Source: Shimia thalassica (lineage in GTDB: Bacteria; Pseudomonadota; Alphaproteobacteria; Rhodobacterales; Rhodobacteraceae). Taken from it: 64,000 nucleotides of DNA. Made by a program: the position numbers and the translations under genes. Numbering within the stretch: position 1 is the stretch's first letter; every line of letters begins with the position of its first letter. Below are positions 26,914-35,696 of this stretch, one piece after another. Location of the stretch: positions 496,001 to 560,000 of the forward strand of contig NZ_CYTW01000001.1 of the NCBI RefSeq assembly GCF_001458215.1. Direction: 5' to 3'. The notes under the pieces are model-generated. The model made no database searches. It was not told where the DNA came from and saw nothing but the letters and a program-made list of their open reading frames with translations.

Positions 26914-27534
26914 ATGACAAAAAGAACTGCTGCCAAGTACAAGATTGATCGCCGCATGGGCGAAAACATTTGGGGCCGCCCCAAATCCCCAGTAAACCGT
27001 CGTGAATATGGCCCCGGCCAGCACGGTCAGCGCCGCAAAGGCAAGATGTCGGACTTCGGTCTGCAGCTGCGTGCCAAGCAGAAGCTGAAAGGCTACTACG
27101 GCGACATGACCGAGAAATCGTTCCGTCGTATTTATGCCGAAGCCGAGCGAGTTAAAGGCGACACCGGTGAAAACCTGATCGGTCTGCTCGAGCGTCGTCT
27201 GGACGCTGTTGTTTACCGCGCCAAGTTCGTTGCGACCGTTTTTGCTGCACGCCAGTTCGTGAACCACGGCCACGTCAAAGTGAACGGCAAGAAAGTCAAC
27301 ATCGCGTCTTACCGCGTTAAAGAAGGCGACGTGATCGAAGTTCGTGACCGTTCCAAGCAGTTGGCTGTTCTTCTGGAAGCTGTTGCTCTGCCCGAGCGTG
27401 ACGTTCCTGACTACATCGATGTAGATCACTCGAAAATGACCGCTACTTTCGTTCGCGCCCCTGGCCTGTCGGACGTTCCTTACCCGGTCGTTATGGAACC
27501 CAACCTGGTGGTTGAATTCTACGCGAAGAACTAA
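26914..27534 (+). CDS. rpsD: 30S ribosomal protein S4
   Basis: Primary 16S rRNA-binding protein of the small subunit, 206 residues, the normal size. It lacks the zinc cysteines of some S4 forms. The N-terminal [27 protein letters not shown] block and the S4 RNA-binding domain from about residue 96 ([23 protein letters not shown] begins it, then [13 protein letters not shown]) are clear. It stands alone, as is usual in Rhodobacterales, with its own promoter and terminator and an AGGAGATCAGCAG ribosome site. Codon use is strongly biased to C- and G-ending codons, as in highly expressed genes. Confidence 0.97.
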   Translation: MTKRTAAKYKIDRRMGENIWGRPKSPVNRREYGPGQHGQRRKGKMSDFGLQLRAKQKLKGYYGDMTEKSFRRIYAEAERVKGDTGENLIGLLERRLDAVVYRAKFVATVFAARQFVNHGHVKVNGKKVNIASYRVKEGDVIEVRDRSKQLAVLLEAVALPERDVPDYIDVDHSKMTATFVRAPGLSDVPYPVVMEPNLVVEFYAKN

Positions 27535-27573
27535 CGTCTGTTAGGTACCTTCGCCGAAAAGCACTGATATTAG

Positions 27574-27603
27574 AAAAGCCGCTCCATCTGGGGCGGCTTT
27601 TTG
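27574..27603 (+). terminator. Rho-independent terminator of rpsD
   Basis: An 8-bp AAAGCCGC/GCGGCTTT stem with a 10-nt loop and a TTTTT run, 40 bp past the rpsD stop. The next 167 bp to 27770 hold nothing I can identify. Confidence 0.85.
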
Positions 27604-27770
27604 CTGTTTACGGGTACATTTCTTGCGGTGGGGGCAGGGTTGCGCGTTGCTCCTGTTGGGGCGACTCAAACCGGGCAGTGCGCTGCAAAGATGTCATTTG
27701 CCCCACTTGTCTGGGTGTCCGCTTTCCCTGACTATGGCAAACGACACGTCGTATACGCAAAGTTGAAAAC

Positions 27771-28778
27771 ATGTTGCCACTGGGCGCAATCCGCGAGTTC
27801 CGCGAAGCCAAACCTGATATCGCGATGGGGGTTGGCCTTTCTCGGGGTGAAAATCCGCCAGAGATATTCTGCGAAGGACCGCTTTGGAGCGGGGACGAAG
27901 AGCAAGTTGGCCAAGACGCACGCTGGCATATCGGCTCGATTACAAAGTCGATGACGTCAACACTGGTCATGCAACAGGTGGATCGGGGCAATCTTGATCT
28001 GGCGCGTCCGGTTGGCGAATACCTTGCCAATGTCGATGAGGTTCATCTCGGCTGGCGGGCGATAACCCTTTTGCAGGTGTTAAGCCACACGGGCGGTCTT
28101 GCCGCCAATCCCCCCTTTTGCCAGTTCCGGAAGTGGCGCGATTTGGGCTCCGCGATTGGGCGGCGACGGGTTCTGGAAGAAGCTTGGAGAAAGCCGCCAA
28201 AATTTCGAACTGGAACGCATCGCTATTCGAACCTCGGGTATATGCTGGCTGGCCTCGTTCTTGAGGACGTGTTGAAGATGCCGTGGGAGGACATTCTGCT
28301 TCAACACATCGCAAAGCCGCTGGGATTAACGAGCCTGGGTTTCGGAGCACCTACCGGTCAGTCCGATCCCAAGGGGCATCAGAAGCGGTTCTTCCGGCTT
28401 CGACCGATGTGGCGCACCGATGTCGCCTCTGACAATCCGCGTTGGCTTGGCCCTGCGGGGACGATCCATATGTCTATGAAGGACATGCTGGCTTATGGAA
28501 GGGCGCACCTGAACGCGCTGCGGGGCGCGCATCCGGAATTCCTGTCACAAGACAGCAGCATGCGTATGCAAACGCCTGTAAGCCAAAACTATGCCTTGGG
28601 ATGGGTCATCGAAAAAGACATCGTTTGGCACAATGGGTCCAACACGATGTGGTATGCGCTTCTCATGATTGATCCGGAATCCGACACTGTTTTTGCGGCG
28701 ACGCAAAATGCAATGATGCGGACGCAAAAAATCGATGCACTCGCGCGGAGAACACTGCGGGCTGCGCGGGGCTCTTAG
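27771..28778 (+). CDS. Serine hydrolase, class C beta-lactamase/penicillin-binding fold
   Basis: A 335-residue enzyme of the beta-lactamase-related serine hydrolase family (esterases, D-amino acid peptidases). The catalytic SxxK is SITK at residues 56-59 (IGSITKS), the Tyr of the YxN motif is RYSNLGY near residue 152, and the third motif is WHNGSN near residue 288. No signal peptide is visible, so it is probably cytoplasmic. True beta-lactamase activity should not be assumed. It stands alone, about 70 bp from the convergent zinc operon. Confidence 0.85.
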   Translation: MLPLGAIREFREAKPDIAMGVGLSRGENPPEIFCEGPLWSGDEEQVGQDARWHIGSITKSMTSTLVMQQVDRGNLDLARPVGEYLANVDEVHLGWRAITLLQVLSHTGGLAANPPFCQFRKWRDLGSAIGRRRVLEEAWRKPPKFRTGTHRYSNLGYMLAGLVLEDVLKMPWEDILLQHIAKPLGLTSLGFGAPTGQSDPKGHQKRFFRLRPMWRTDVASDNPRWLGPAGTIHMSMKDMLAYGRAHLNALRGAHPEFLSQDSSMRMQTPVSQNYALGWVIEKDIVWHNGSNTMWYALLMIDPESDTVFAATQNAMMRTQKIDALARRTLRAARGS

Positions 28779-28849
28779 AAACGGGGCATTTCGGAAGGTG
28801 GCGAACTGCATCAAACCCCTCGAAGTTGGCGTTTAGACGTGCGCCAGTT

Positions 28850-29353
28850 TTAGTACGGGGCAACCTTGTCTGCCGAGATGACATAGCCGATGTCGGCCAA
28901 CTGGGTCTTGAGGGCCGCTGTGCCGAACATGCCTGTCACTTCGACGGATTCAAAAAGGCCATCGCTTTGGTAAGGTTTTTCTGTGGTCACCAGAACAAGC
29001 TGGTTTGCCGGAGGAGGCGGGACGTGGACGCAGGCCCCTACATAAGGCACGAGGATAAATGACGTCACACCCGTTCCGTCCAGTTCCAGCGGCACGATAA
29101 ATCCCGGCATCCGCACTGTCTTGCCATTCCAATCGGTGCGCACGCCGGTGGCAACCGGTTGCTGGCCAAACTGCTCGGCGGAATCGTGTTCGATAATGCC
29201 CTGTAACGATCTGGGCAGCGCGGTTTGCCCTTCCGGCAGCAGGTCTGCCCATGCAAGATCGATCACGTCGTCGGACATGGCGCTCTGTGGCAGCAATGCT
29301 GAAGCTGCGGACAGCAAAAGCAACTCTCGTCGACCAAACTTGTGATTACTCAT
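28850..29353 (-). CDS. DUF3299 exported protein of the zinc-related operon
   Basis: A 167-residue protein with a signal sequence carrying twin arginines (FGRRELLLLSAASALL), possibly Tat-dependent, and the DUF3299 core GFIVPLELDGTGVTSFILVP and GACVHVPPPPANQLV. The function is unknown; the periplasmic location and gene order suggest it helps the adjoining ABC system, possibly in metal handling. Last gene of the operon, 41 bp after the permease. Confidence 0.8.
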   Translation of the reverse strand: MSNHKFGRRELLLLSAASALLPQSAMSDDVIDLAWADLLPEGQTALPRSLQGIIEHDSAEQFGQQPVATGVRTDWNGKTVRMPGFIVPLELDGTGVTSFILVPYVGACVHVPPPPANQLVLVTTEKPYQSDGLFESVEVTGMFGTAALKTQLADIGYVISADKVAPY

Positions 29354-29394
29354 CGTCGGTTTCCCACTGTTCAGGGTGTCAGGCGCGCTTTGCC

Positions 29395-30645
29395 TTACAT
29401 TCTTACGATCATACCATCCGCCAGCGACAGGCGATAGGCGCGGTATGCAGGTGCTAGGCTCACAATTGCGCCAGCGACAACAACGCCAAGCAGAACCCAG
29501 CCCTCATGCGCCGATGGGGCCTCAAGGGGAAGCCACAATCCGAATGCCTTGTCTACGACCGGACGCGACAGGAATAACCCGAGATAGAGCAAACAAAGCC
29601 CGAGCAATGCCCCAAGTGCAGAGGTCACTGTTGCCTCGAACACCAAAAGCCCGAGGATCGTTGAAGGTTTTGCGCCCATGGCGCGATAGATCGCCATCTC
29701 ACGCCTTCTTTCGTTCAGGCTCGAGAAAATTGTGGCCATCATGCCAATGAGGGCGGTCACAACCACCATGGCGGACACAACCAGAAGCGCTGTTTCGGCA
29801 ATTCCAACGATGCCCCAGAGCTCTTGCAACGCGACACCCGGCAGAACGGCCAAAAGAGGTTCCTCGCGGTATTCGTTTATGGCCCTTTGCAGGGCGAAGG
29901 TCTGCAATGGGCTGTTCACCCCGACCAGCGCGGCGGTCACCGCTTGAGGTTGCAGGTCCATTTGACGGATGACCTCTGTGGGCGTGGGCGCACCGGGGGC
30001 TTGGGCGCCGCTTTTCCAGTCCACGTGGATGGCCTCGATAGCTTCGAGGCTGACGATCACCGTTCGGTCAACGGGCGTTCCTGTTTTCTCGAGAATACCC
30101 GAAACGCGAAAGGGTTGGTCTTTGTGCTCGGTGAACGACGCGATGCCGTGGGCAACCACAATAGGAGAGCCGACTTCGTAGTTCAGGGCGGCTGCAACAT
30201 CTGCGCCAATAACCGCATCGAACAGGTCTGTCATCAGTGCGCCATCGGACACGGCGAGGCCGCGATCCCTGCGGTATTTGTAGCGCTCAAAAAACTCGAC
30301 GCTTGTTCCCATAACCCGGAACTGCTTGTGGCTGTCACCCAGTGAAATCGGAACGATCCAATCCACCTCGGGTCGCTGTGCTATGTCTTGGTAGCTTTGC
30401 CACGTGACGTTGTTGGTCGCATTCCCAATGCGGAACACAGAGTAAAGCAAAAGCTGAACTGACCCCGATCTGGCACCGACAATCAGGTCAGTTCCGGAAA
30501 TCGTGTCTGCAAAGCTGGCTTTGGCGCCAGTGCGGACTTTCTCGACACCCAGAAACAGGGCAACCGACAGGGCGATTGCCAGAATAGTCATGCCAACCGT
30601 CAGCATCCGCGCCAAGAGCGATCCTATGACAAGTCTCAATATCAT
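29395..30645 (-). CDS. ABC transporter permease, FtsX/MacB type
   Basis: A 416-residue permease with one N-terminal membrane helix (LLARMLTVGMTILAIALSVALF), a large periplasmic domain of about 240 residues, and three C-terminal helices (VVSAMVVVTALIGMMATIFSS, then TSALGALLGLCLLYLGLFL, then WVLLGVVVAGAIVSLAPA). This is the MacB/LolC/FtsX topology. The motif ERRREMAIYRAMGAKPSTIL near residue 310 is the usual coupling segment. Such permeases usually extract or move molecules across the periplasm instead of importing through a channel. Its start overlaps the ATPase stop by 4 bp. Confidence 0.88.
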   Translation of the reverse strand: MILRLVIGSLLARMLTVGMTILAIALSVALFLGVEKVRTGAKASFADTISGTDLIVGARSGSVQLLLYSVFRIGNATNNVTWQSYQDIAQRPEVDWIVPISLGDSHKQFRVMGTSVEFFERYKYRRDRGLAVSDGALMTDLFDAVIGADVAAALNYEVGSPIVVAHGIASFTEHKDQPFRVSGILEKTGTPVDRTVIVSLEAIEAIHVDWKSGAQAPGAPTPTEVIRQMDLQPQAVTAALVGVNSPLQTFALQRAINEYREEPLLAVLPGVALQELWGIVGIAETALLVVSAMVVVTALIGMMATIFSSLNERRREMAIYRAMGAKPSTILGLLVFEATVTSALGALLGLCLLYLGLFLSRPVVDKAFGLWLPLEAPSAHEGWVLLGVVVAGAIVSLAPAYRAYRLSLADGMIVRM

Positions 30646-31343
30646 TGGTTTGGCCTTGTGATGACGGCGATGTCCTGCATGTGCAGAACGCGGTCAAAGC
30701 GGCTCGCCATTCCGGGATCATGACTGACCATCAACAATGTGGTGCCGAACGCGCGAACCTGTTCGAACAACAGATCAAGAAATGCCTGCTGGCTTCCGGC
30801 ATCAAGCGCGGATGTGGGTTCGTCGGCGATGACAATTGGTGGTTGGCCGATCAGGGCGCGCGCAACCGCGACGCGCTGTTGTTGGCCCACGCTGAGAGTA
30901 GCGGCTTTGGCCGAAATTACTTCTTCCGGCAAACCAAGCGCAAGGCAAAGATCTTTGGCTGTTGATGGGGCATGACCCGCGCGCCCCCGCCGTTCCGGAG
31001 CAAAGCCAAGCGGTAACATGACATTGTCCAGCACAGAGCCAAAGGGAAGCAGGTTGAATTGTTGAAAGATCATGCCGATCTTTTCGACGCGATATCTGTC
31101 ACGGGCTCCGCTCGAAACCGCACCCAAATCTTGGCCGTCCACAGAGACCTGACCGGACTCGGCCAGCACTGTTCCACAAATCATCGACAAAAGGGTCGAT
31201 TTTCCAGAGCCGCTTTCCCCGAGCAGCATCACCGTTTCGCCCGGTGAAACGGATAGGTTCGGGACGCAGATCTCAAAAGACCTGCGTCCTGGCCATCGGA
31301 AACGGACATCCGACAGGGATAGAATTGGGTCCGGTGTTCCCAA
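30642..31343 (-). CDS. ABC transporter ATP-binding protein, LolD/MacB type
   Basis: A 233-residue ABC ATPase that powers the FtsX-type permease. Walker A is GESGSGKST at residues 42-50, the Q-loop is MIFQQFNLLP, the signature LSVGQQQ lies at 150-156 and Walker B with VIADEPTSALD at about 170-181. It starts 2 bp after the ZrgA-like gene and overlaps the permease gene by 4 bp, so the three are almost certainly co-expressed. Confidence 0.92.
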   Translation of the reverse strand: MGTPDPILSLSDVRFRWPGRRSFEICVPNLSVSPGETVMLLGESGSGKSTLLSMICGTVLAESGQVSVDGQDLGAVSSGARDRYRVEKIGMIFQQFNLLPFGSVLDNVMLPLGFAPERRGRAGHAPSTAKDLCLALGLPEEVISAKAATLSVGQQQRVAVARALIGQPPIVIADEPTSALDAGSQQAFLDLLFEQVRAFGTTLLMVSHDPGMASRFDRVLHMQDIAVITRPNQ

Positions 31344-31345
31344 AG

Positions 31346-31945
31346 TCAGAACATGCCGCGCAGATCGAGGGTTGGTGCATCGCGCTCGACCTCAAAGGCT
31401 TTGGCGCCTGCACTGGAAACGATCTGCACCTCCAGTTCCAGAGCATTCGGGAATGCTTCAAAATAGGCGAAATCGATTTTGCTGATAGCGTCTGGATTAT
31501 CGCAGTTCAGCACATATTCGGCATGAAACTCGGTGTGGCTGGCCTCTTCGTCATGGTCGTCATGTTTTGCGTGATCGTCATGATCATCGTGATCGTCATG
31601 ATCATCGTGCTTGGCATGCTCATCGTGGTCCTCTTCGGCTTCCAGCTCGGCACTTGCGCGTGTGACAGTGCATTTCGCAGCGTCGGGAAAGCTGAATAGA
31701 TCGAGCGGCTTTGCCAAAGTCGCCACGGCGTTTTCAATTGCGGCACGATCTTCATCGCTCGTCGCGGCATACTCGAAGCCAACAATATCAGCCCCCGGAG
31801 CGTGCAGTTCCATTGCGATGGTTTTGCCTTCCATCGCGATGTTGAGTTCTCCGACACCATGTTCATGAGAATCCAGTTCGCGGGTTCCTTCCGCAAACGC
31901 TGGAAGGGCCAGTAAAGACAATAGGATTGGGAGGTTCTGTTTCAT
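31346..31945 (-). CDS. ZrgA-like (DUF2796) zinc-binding periplasmic protein
   Basis: A 199-residue protein with a signal peptide (NLPILLSLLALPAFA, cleavage near residue 18) and the DUF2796 start of ZrgA: DSHEHGVGELNIAMEG near residue 25 and MELHAPGADIVGFEY near residue 45. Between residues 107 and 131 nine His recur at every third position among Asp residues, a clear metal-binding tail, with more at 137 and 141. ZrgA in vibrios is a zinc-repressed zinc-uptake protein. The gene heads the operon ZrgA-ATPase-permease-DUF3299, and a Zur-like palindrome lies 67 bp upstream. Confidence 0.88.
   Translation of the reverse strand: MKQNLPILLSLLALPAFAEGTRELDSHEHGVGELNIAMEGKTIAMELHAPGADIVGFEYAATSDEDRAAIENAVATLAKPLDLFSFPDAAKCTVTRASAELEAEEDHDEHAKHDDHDDHDDHDDHAKHDDHDEEASHTEFHAEYVLNCDNPDAISKIDFAYFEAFPNALELEVQIVSSAGAKAFEVERDAPTLDLRGMF
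31573..31608. repeat. Two exact 18-bp tandem repeats encoding the His/Asp stretch
   Basis: GATCGTCATGATCATCGT occurs twice head to tail on the plus strand (31573-31590 and 31591-31608), with diverged copies on both sides. It encodes the HDDHDD units of the ZrgA-like protein. Such repeats can lengthen or shorten by slippage and vary the His count. Confidence 0.85.
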
Positions 31946-32011
31946 GGAAAACCTTTTTGTTTACGCTGAACTCTATGTATCAGCTGACGCGATTCCAAAT
32001 GTTATATGAAG

Positions 32012-32031
32012 TGTTACGTTATAAGATAACA
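32012..32031. promoter_or_regulatory. Candidate Zur box of the zinc operon
   Basis: TGTTACGTTATAAGATAACA is a palindrome matching its own reverse complement at 16 of 20 positions, centred on TTATAA, and resembles the alphaproteobacterial Zur box (TGTTATAnnATAACA pattern). It lies 67-86 bp before the start of the ZrgA-like gene, a fitting place for Zur, which represses zinc uptake genes when zinc is plentiful. A weaker half-site, TGTTATAT, lies at 32000-32007. Confidence 0.6.
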
Positions 32032-32202
32032 ATCGTCAAACACCGCCTCATCCCGTCCAAATCGATGCCTCGGGCCTGACTTGCTTTCGCCTGTTGGCAG
32101 GATTGCAACGCGGTTTTTCTTATATCTTGTAAGACATTGGACGTATTGCCACTTGCCTTCAGGACTCTTATTGGAAGCGCAAGAAACGCGAGGGGCATGT
32201 TT

Positions 32203-32730
32203 ATGGCAAATCAGATCGAAAAAAGCTTCGAAAAAACTCTGTTTGGATCTCGGTGGCTCATGGCGCCGATGTATCTGGGGCTTGTTGTTGCCTTGGGCAT
32301 GCTGGTGTTTGTTTTTGTGCATGAAGTCGCGAATTACCTGCCATTGGTGCCTTCGATGAATGCGGACAAGGTGATCCTTGTTGTGTTGACGTTGATTGAC
32401 CTGACACTGGCGGGCAACCTTTTGTTGATCGTACTGTTTTCCGGATACGAAAGCTTTGTGTCAAAACTAGATGTTGCAGAGGCGTCTGAACGTCTGGGCT
32501 GGATGGGAACCGTTGATTTTTCCGGCCTCAAGATGAAGCTGATTGCATCCATCGTGGCCATTTCTGCCATCCATCTTCTGAAGCGGTTCATGGAAATCGG
32601 AAAAGGCAAAAGCGATATCGGGTTCGGCAACAGCGAACTGATGTGGCTTGTCGTGATCCACATGGTGTTTGTTCTGTCCGGCGTCCTGATGGCATTGATG
32701 GATTATCTGACGGCGAGAGCTAAAAAGTAA
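32203..32730 (+). CDS. UPF0114 (YqhA/TIGR00645) family membrane protein
   Basis: A 175-residue inner-membrane protein of unknown function. Three to four membrane segments are visible at about residues 20-42, 55-80, 108-128 and 140-165, with the family start FEKTLFGSRWLMAPMYLGL and the block KLIASIVAISAIHLLKRFM. The ATG at 32203 has GAGGGG 7 nt upstream and is preferred over the ATG two codons earlier. It is divergent from the zinc operon, so the Zur-like box could influence it too, though it lies about 190 bp away. Confidence 0.85.
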   Translation: MANQIEKSFEKTLFGSRWLMAPMYLGLVVALGMLVFVFVHEVANYLPLVPSMNADKVILVVLTLIDLTLAGNLLLIVLFSGYESFVSKLDVAEASERLGWMGTVDFSGLKMKLIASIVAISAIHLLKRFMEIGKGKSDIGFGNSELMWLVVIHMVFVLSGVLMALMDYLTARAKK

Positions 32731-32844
32731 GAAAGCGTCGTGATTGCGTGACCACAAACACGCAACACAAGGTAAACCTGTTTTGAAACCTTCCAAAGCA
32801 CGCAAGCCAACGCTAAGAGACTTGGCGTAGCAGGAGTACATTTT

Positions 32845-33930
32845 ATGTCGCGCATTGAGCCGCAACCGGGGATCATGGAGATCGAACTCTACGTCGGTGG
32901 CAAAGCCACGGTAGACGGCGTTTCCGACGTCGTGAAGCTTTCGTCGAACGAAAATCCATACGGATGTTCAGATACCGCAAAAGAGGCTGTCGCCAAAGCG
33001 GGCCACAATCTGCATCGTTATCCCAACACCGATCACGCGTCTTTGCGAGCTGCGATTTCAGAGGTTCATAACCTTGATGCTGACCGCATCATTTGTGGTG
33101 TCGGGTCGGACGAAATCCTGCAATTTATTGCCCAGTGTTTTGCCGGCCCCGGCGATGAGGTGATCTATACCGAGCACGGGTTTTCGATGTATCCGATCCT
33201 TGCCCATGCGGTTGGTGCAACGCCGGTCAAAGTTGCCGAGCGTGAGCGCGTCGTCGATGTCGATGCGATCCTCGCCGCATGCACTGACAAGACCAAGATC
33301 GTTTTTATTGCCAATCCGGCCAATCCGACAGGTACGATGGTTGGCAGCAACGAGATGGCACGCCTTGCATCGAGCCTTCCGGATGGGGCGATCCTTGTGC
33401 ATGACGGTGCCTATACCGAATATGTCGAGGGCTTCGATGGTGGTGCAGGTCTGGTTGATGCGCAAAGCAACGTGATCATGACGCGCACCTTCTCAAAAAT
33501 TTACGGGCTGGGTGGCCTGCGGATCGGTTGGGGATATGCGTCGAAAGACATAGTTGATGTGCTGAACCGTGTGCGCCAGCCCTTCAACCTTTCGGTTGTG
33601 CAGATGGCCGTTGCAGAAGCCGCTGTTCGGGATCAGGCCTTTGTCAAAAAGTGCCGGGAAGACAACGCGCGGATGCGCGCATGGCTGGCCGAAGCATTGG
33701 CCGAGCTGGGCGTTCCTTCGGATACATCCTGCGCAAACTTTATCCTTGCGCGGTTCTCGTCTCGGGAAGAGGCCGAAGCCTGTGATGACTATCTCAAGAC
33801 ACAAGGTCTTATCGTGCGTCGGACAACCGGGTATGATTTGGCGAACTGTCTTCGCATCACTGTTGGGGACGAGGCGGGATGCCGCCGCGTGGCCCACGCC
33901 ATTGGCAAGTTCAAGGACGGCGCCAGATGA
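32845..33930 (+). CDS. hisC: Histidinol-phosphate aminotransferase
   Basis: PLP-dependent aminotransferase of 361 residues that converts imidazole acetol-phosphate to histidinol phosphate; in this gene order it may also serve aromatic amino acid synthesis. It has the family start [11 protein letters not shown] near residue 35, the nucleotide-like loop [14 protein letters not shown] near residue 152, the PLP lysine in [16 protein letters not shown] near residue 216, and the C-terminal Arg in NCLRITVG. An AGGAG site precedes the ATG. Its stop overlaps the start of the prephenate dehydrogenase gene by 4 bp, which favours a tyrosine/phenylalanine pathway link. Confidence 0.92.
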   Translation: MSRIEPQPGIMEIELYVGGKATVDGVSDVVKLSSNENPYGCSDTAKEAVAKAGHNLHRYPNTDHASLRAAISEVHNLDADRIICGVGSDEILQFIAQCFAGPGDEVIYTEHGFSMYPILAHAVGATPVKVAERERVVDVDAILAACTDKTKIVFIANPANPTGTMVGSNEMARLASSLPDGAILVHDGAYTEYVEGFDGGAGLVDAQSNVIMTRTFSKIYGLGGLRIGWGYASKDIVDVLNRVRQPFNLSVVQMAVAEAAVRDQAFVKKCREDNARMRAWLAEALAELGVPSDTSCANFILARFSSREEAEACDDYLKTQGLIVRRTTGYDLANCLRITVGDEAGCRRVAHAIGKFKDGAR

Positions 33931-34853
33931 CCAAACCTGTCTTTGATCGCGTGGCCCTCATTGGTTTGGGCCTGATTGCATCGTCCATGTTCTGGGCGAT
34001 CAAACGCGGTGGATTGGCGGGTGAAGTGACGGGTTATGCGCGGTCACAGGCAACGCGCGACACGGCACGTGATATCGGGTTGTGCGATCGTGTCTGCGAT
34101 ACCGTGGCAGACGCCGTTGAAGGGGCAGACCTTGTTGTGCTCTGTGTGCCTGTGGGAGCGATGGGAAGCGTTGCAGCGGAAATGGCCGCATCACTGAAGT
34201 CCGGCGCGATTATTTCCGATGTTGGGTCGGTAAAGCGCGCGGTGATTGATGCGGTTCAGCCTCATTTGCCAGAGGACGTGCACTTTGTACCGGCGCACCC
34301 ATTGGCAGGGACCGAGCATTCCGGACCTGAATCCGGTTTTGCCGAACTCTATGACAACCGCTGGTGCATTATTGTGCCTGCTGACAAAGACACCTCTCCC
34401 GAAGCCGTCGCGAAACTGCGTGCACTTTGGGAAGGGATGGGCGCCAACGTTGATCAGATGGACGCAGATCACCACGATCTGGTGCTGGCTGTGACCAGCC
34501 ATGCGCCGCACCTGATTGCCTATACGATGGTTGGTGTTGCCGATGATTTGCGCCGCGTGACGGACAGCGAAGTCATCAAATATTCCGCCGCCGGTTTCCG
34601 CGACTTTACCCGCATCGCAGCAAGTGATCCGACCATGTGGCGCGATGTGTTTTTGAACAACAAAGACGCGACGCTCGAAATTCTGGGACGTTTCACCGAA
34701 GAGCTGTTTGCACTGCAACGTGCGATCCGGACCGGTGACGGCGATCATCTGTTTGATTATTTCACCCATACCCGCGCGATCCGCCGGGGTATTATTGAAG
34801 CGGGCCAAGACACAGAAGCTCCGGATTTTGGTCGAGGAGCGCCAAAATCATGA
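33927..34853 (+). CDS. Prephenate/arogenate dehydrogenase
   Basis: A 308-residue NAD(P)-dependent dehydrogenase of the TyrA/TyrC family, making 4-hydroxyphenylpyruvate or tyrosine. The Rossmann fold begins [15 protein letters not shown] near residue 8, with [14 protein letters not shown] near residue 65. The active-site block [17 protein letters not shown] near residue 120 and the catalytic-type His in [12 protein letters not shown] are present. The ATG at 33927 overlaps the hisC stop (ATGA). The choice between prephenate and arogenate cannot be made from sequence. Confidence 0.9.
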   Translation: MTKPVFDRVALIGLGLIASSMFWAIKRGGLAGEVTGYARSQATRDTARDIGLCDRVCDTVADAVEGADLVVLCVPVGAMGSVAAEMAASLKSGAIISDVGSVKRAVIDAVQPHLPEDVHFVPAHPLAGTEHSGPESGFAELYDNRWCIIVPADKDTSPEAVAKLRALWEGMGANVDQMDADHHDLVLAVTSHAPHLIAYTMVGVADDLRRVTDSEVIKYSAAGFRDFTRIAASDPTMWRDVFLNNKDATLEILGRFTEELFALQRAIRTGDGDHLFDYFTHTRAIRRGIIEAGQDTEAPDFGRGAPKS

Positions 34854-35695
34854 TCCGGTCAGCGGGCATAGTGCTCGTGTTGGTGGCAACAGCCGCAGTT
34901 GCCAATGCGCCGAACAGCTCGATCCGGCCGGTATCCCGTCAGGATGTCTTTCCGCCGGCCTTGCCAAGTTTTGCGCCGGCGCAGTCCATCCGTCCCCGCC
35001 TTCGGCCCGGTGTTTCGGCGACGCCCGCGATCAGATCCAGCCGCACCGAAGCGATTGATCCGTTGCCAAAGGCCACGGTCGCCACGGCAGCGACAGGGGC
35101 GATGTTGACACAGCGGGGCGACGAAGGCGGCTCGACAGCCAAGTCGAGCACATCCTCAAAAAACAAAGTTGGCAAAGTCTGTAAAGACCGCAAGTTGCGC
35201 GGCACGGAAGTTGGCTCTGTTCCTGCCAAGCTTTCAGGATGCGGGATCAACAAAGGCGCAATCAAGCTTTACTCGGTTTCCGGCGTCACGCTCAGTTCTC
35301 CGGCGGTGATGGAATGTGACACGGCCCGCGCTTTGAAAAAGTGGGTCGAGGGCGGCATGTCCAAGTCGGTCAAACGGTATGGTGGGGGCGTTGTCGAACT
35401 CAAGGTTGCCGCTGGATATGCGTGCCGGACCCGCAACAACCGAAAAGGCGCGAAAATATCAGAGCACGGCAAAGGGCGTGCCATCGATATCTCGGCCTTA
35501 AAGCTCAAGAACGGCAATACGATTTCGGTTCTGAACGACTGGGGGCGCGGCAAGAAGGGCAAAATGCTCAAGAAAATGCACAAGCAAGCCTGTGGTCCAT
35601 TTGGCACGGTTCTTGGGCCCGAGGCCGACCGGTATCACAAGGATCATTTCCACTTTGACATCGCCAAGCATCGTGGCGGCCCCTATTGCCGCTAG
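34850..35695 (+). CDS. Extensin-like protein (exported)
   Basis: A 281-residue protein with a signal peptide (GIVLVLVATAAVANA), a Pro- and Thr-rich low-complexity linker to about residue 105, and the Extensin-like_C domain: VCKDRKLRGTEVGSV, GYACRTRNNRKGAKISEHGKG and DRYHKDHFHFDIA. The conserved His and Asp in EHGKGRAIDIS and HFHFDI resemble metal-dependent D,D-peptidase folds, suggesting a cell-wall role. It overlaps the dehydrogenase gene by 4 bp and abuts the convergent DUF2125 gene with a single base between stops. Confidence 0.85.
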   Translation: MIRSAGIVLVLVATAAVANAPNSSIRPVSRQDVFPPALPSFAPAQSIRPRLRPGVSATPAIRSSRTEAIDPLPKATVATAATGAMLTQRGDEGGSTAKSSTSSKNKVGKVCKDRKLRGTEVGSVPAKLSGCGINKGAIKLYSVSGVTLSSPAVMECDTARALKKWVEGGMSKSVKRYGGGVVELKVAAGYACRTRNNRKGAKISEHGKGRAIDISALKLKNGNTISVLNDWGRGKKGKMLKKMHKQACGPFGTVLGPEADRYHKDHFHFDIAKHRGGPYCR

Positions 35696-35696
35696 A

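Noticed and set aside
27771..28778. A beta-lactamase resistance gene
   Set aside because: The SxxK/YSN fold is shared by many esterases and peptidases, no signal peptide is present, and nothing indicates beta-lactam hydrolysis.
31573..31608. A CRISPR-like repeat
   Set aside because: The repeats are contiguous, in frame, and encode the His/Asp tail; no spacers or cas genes.
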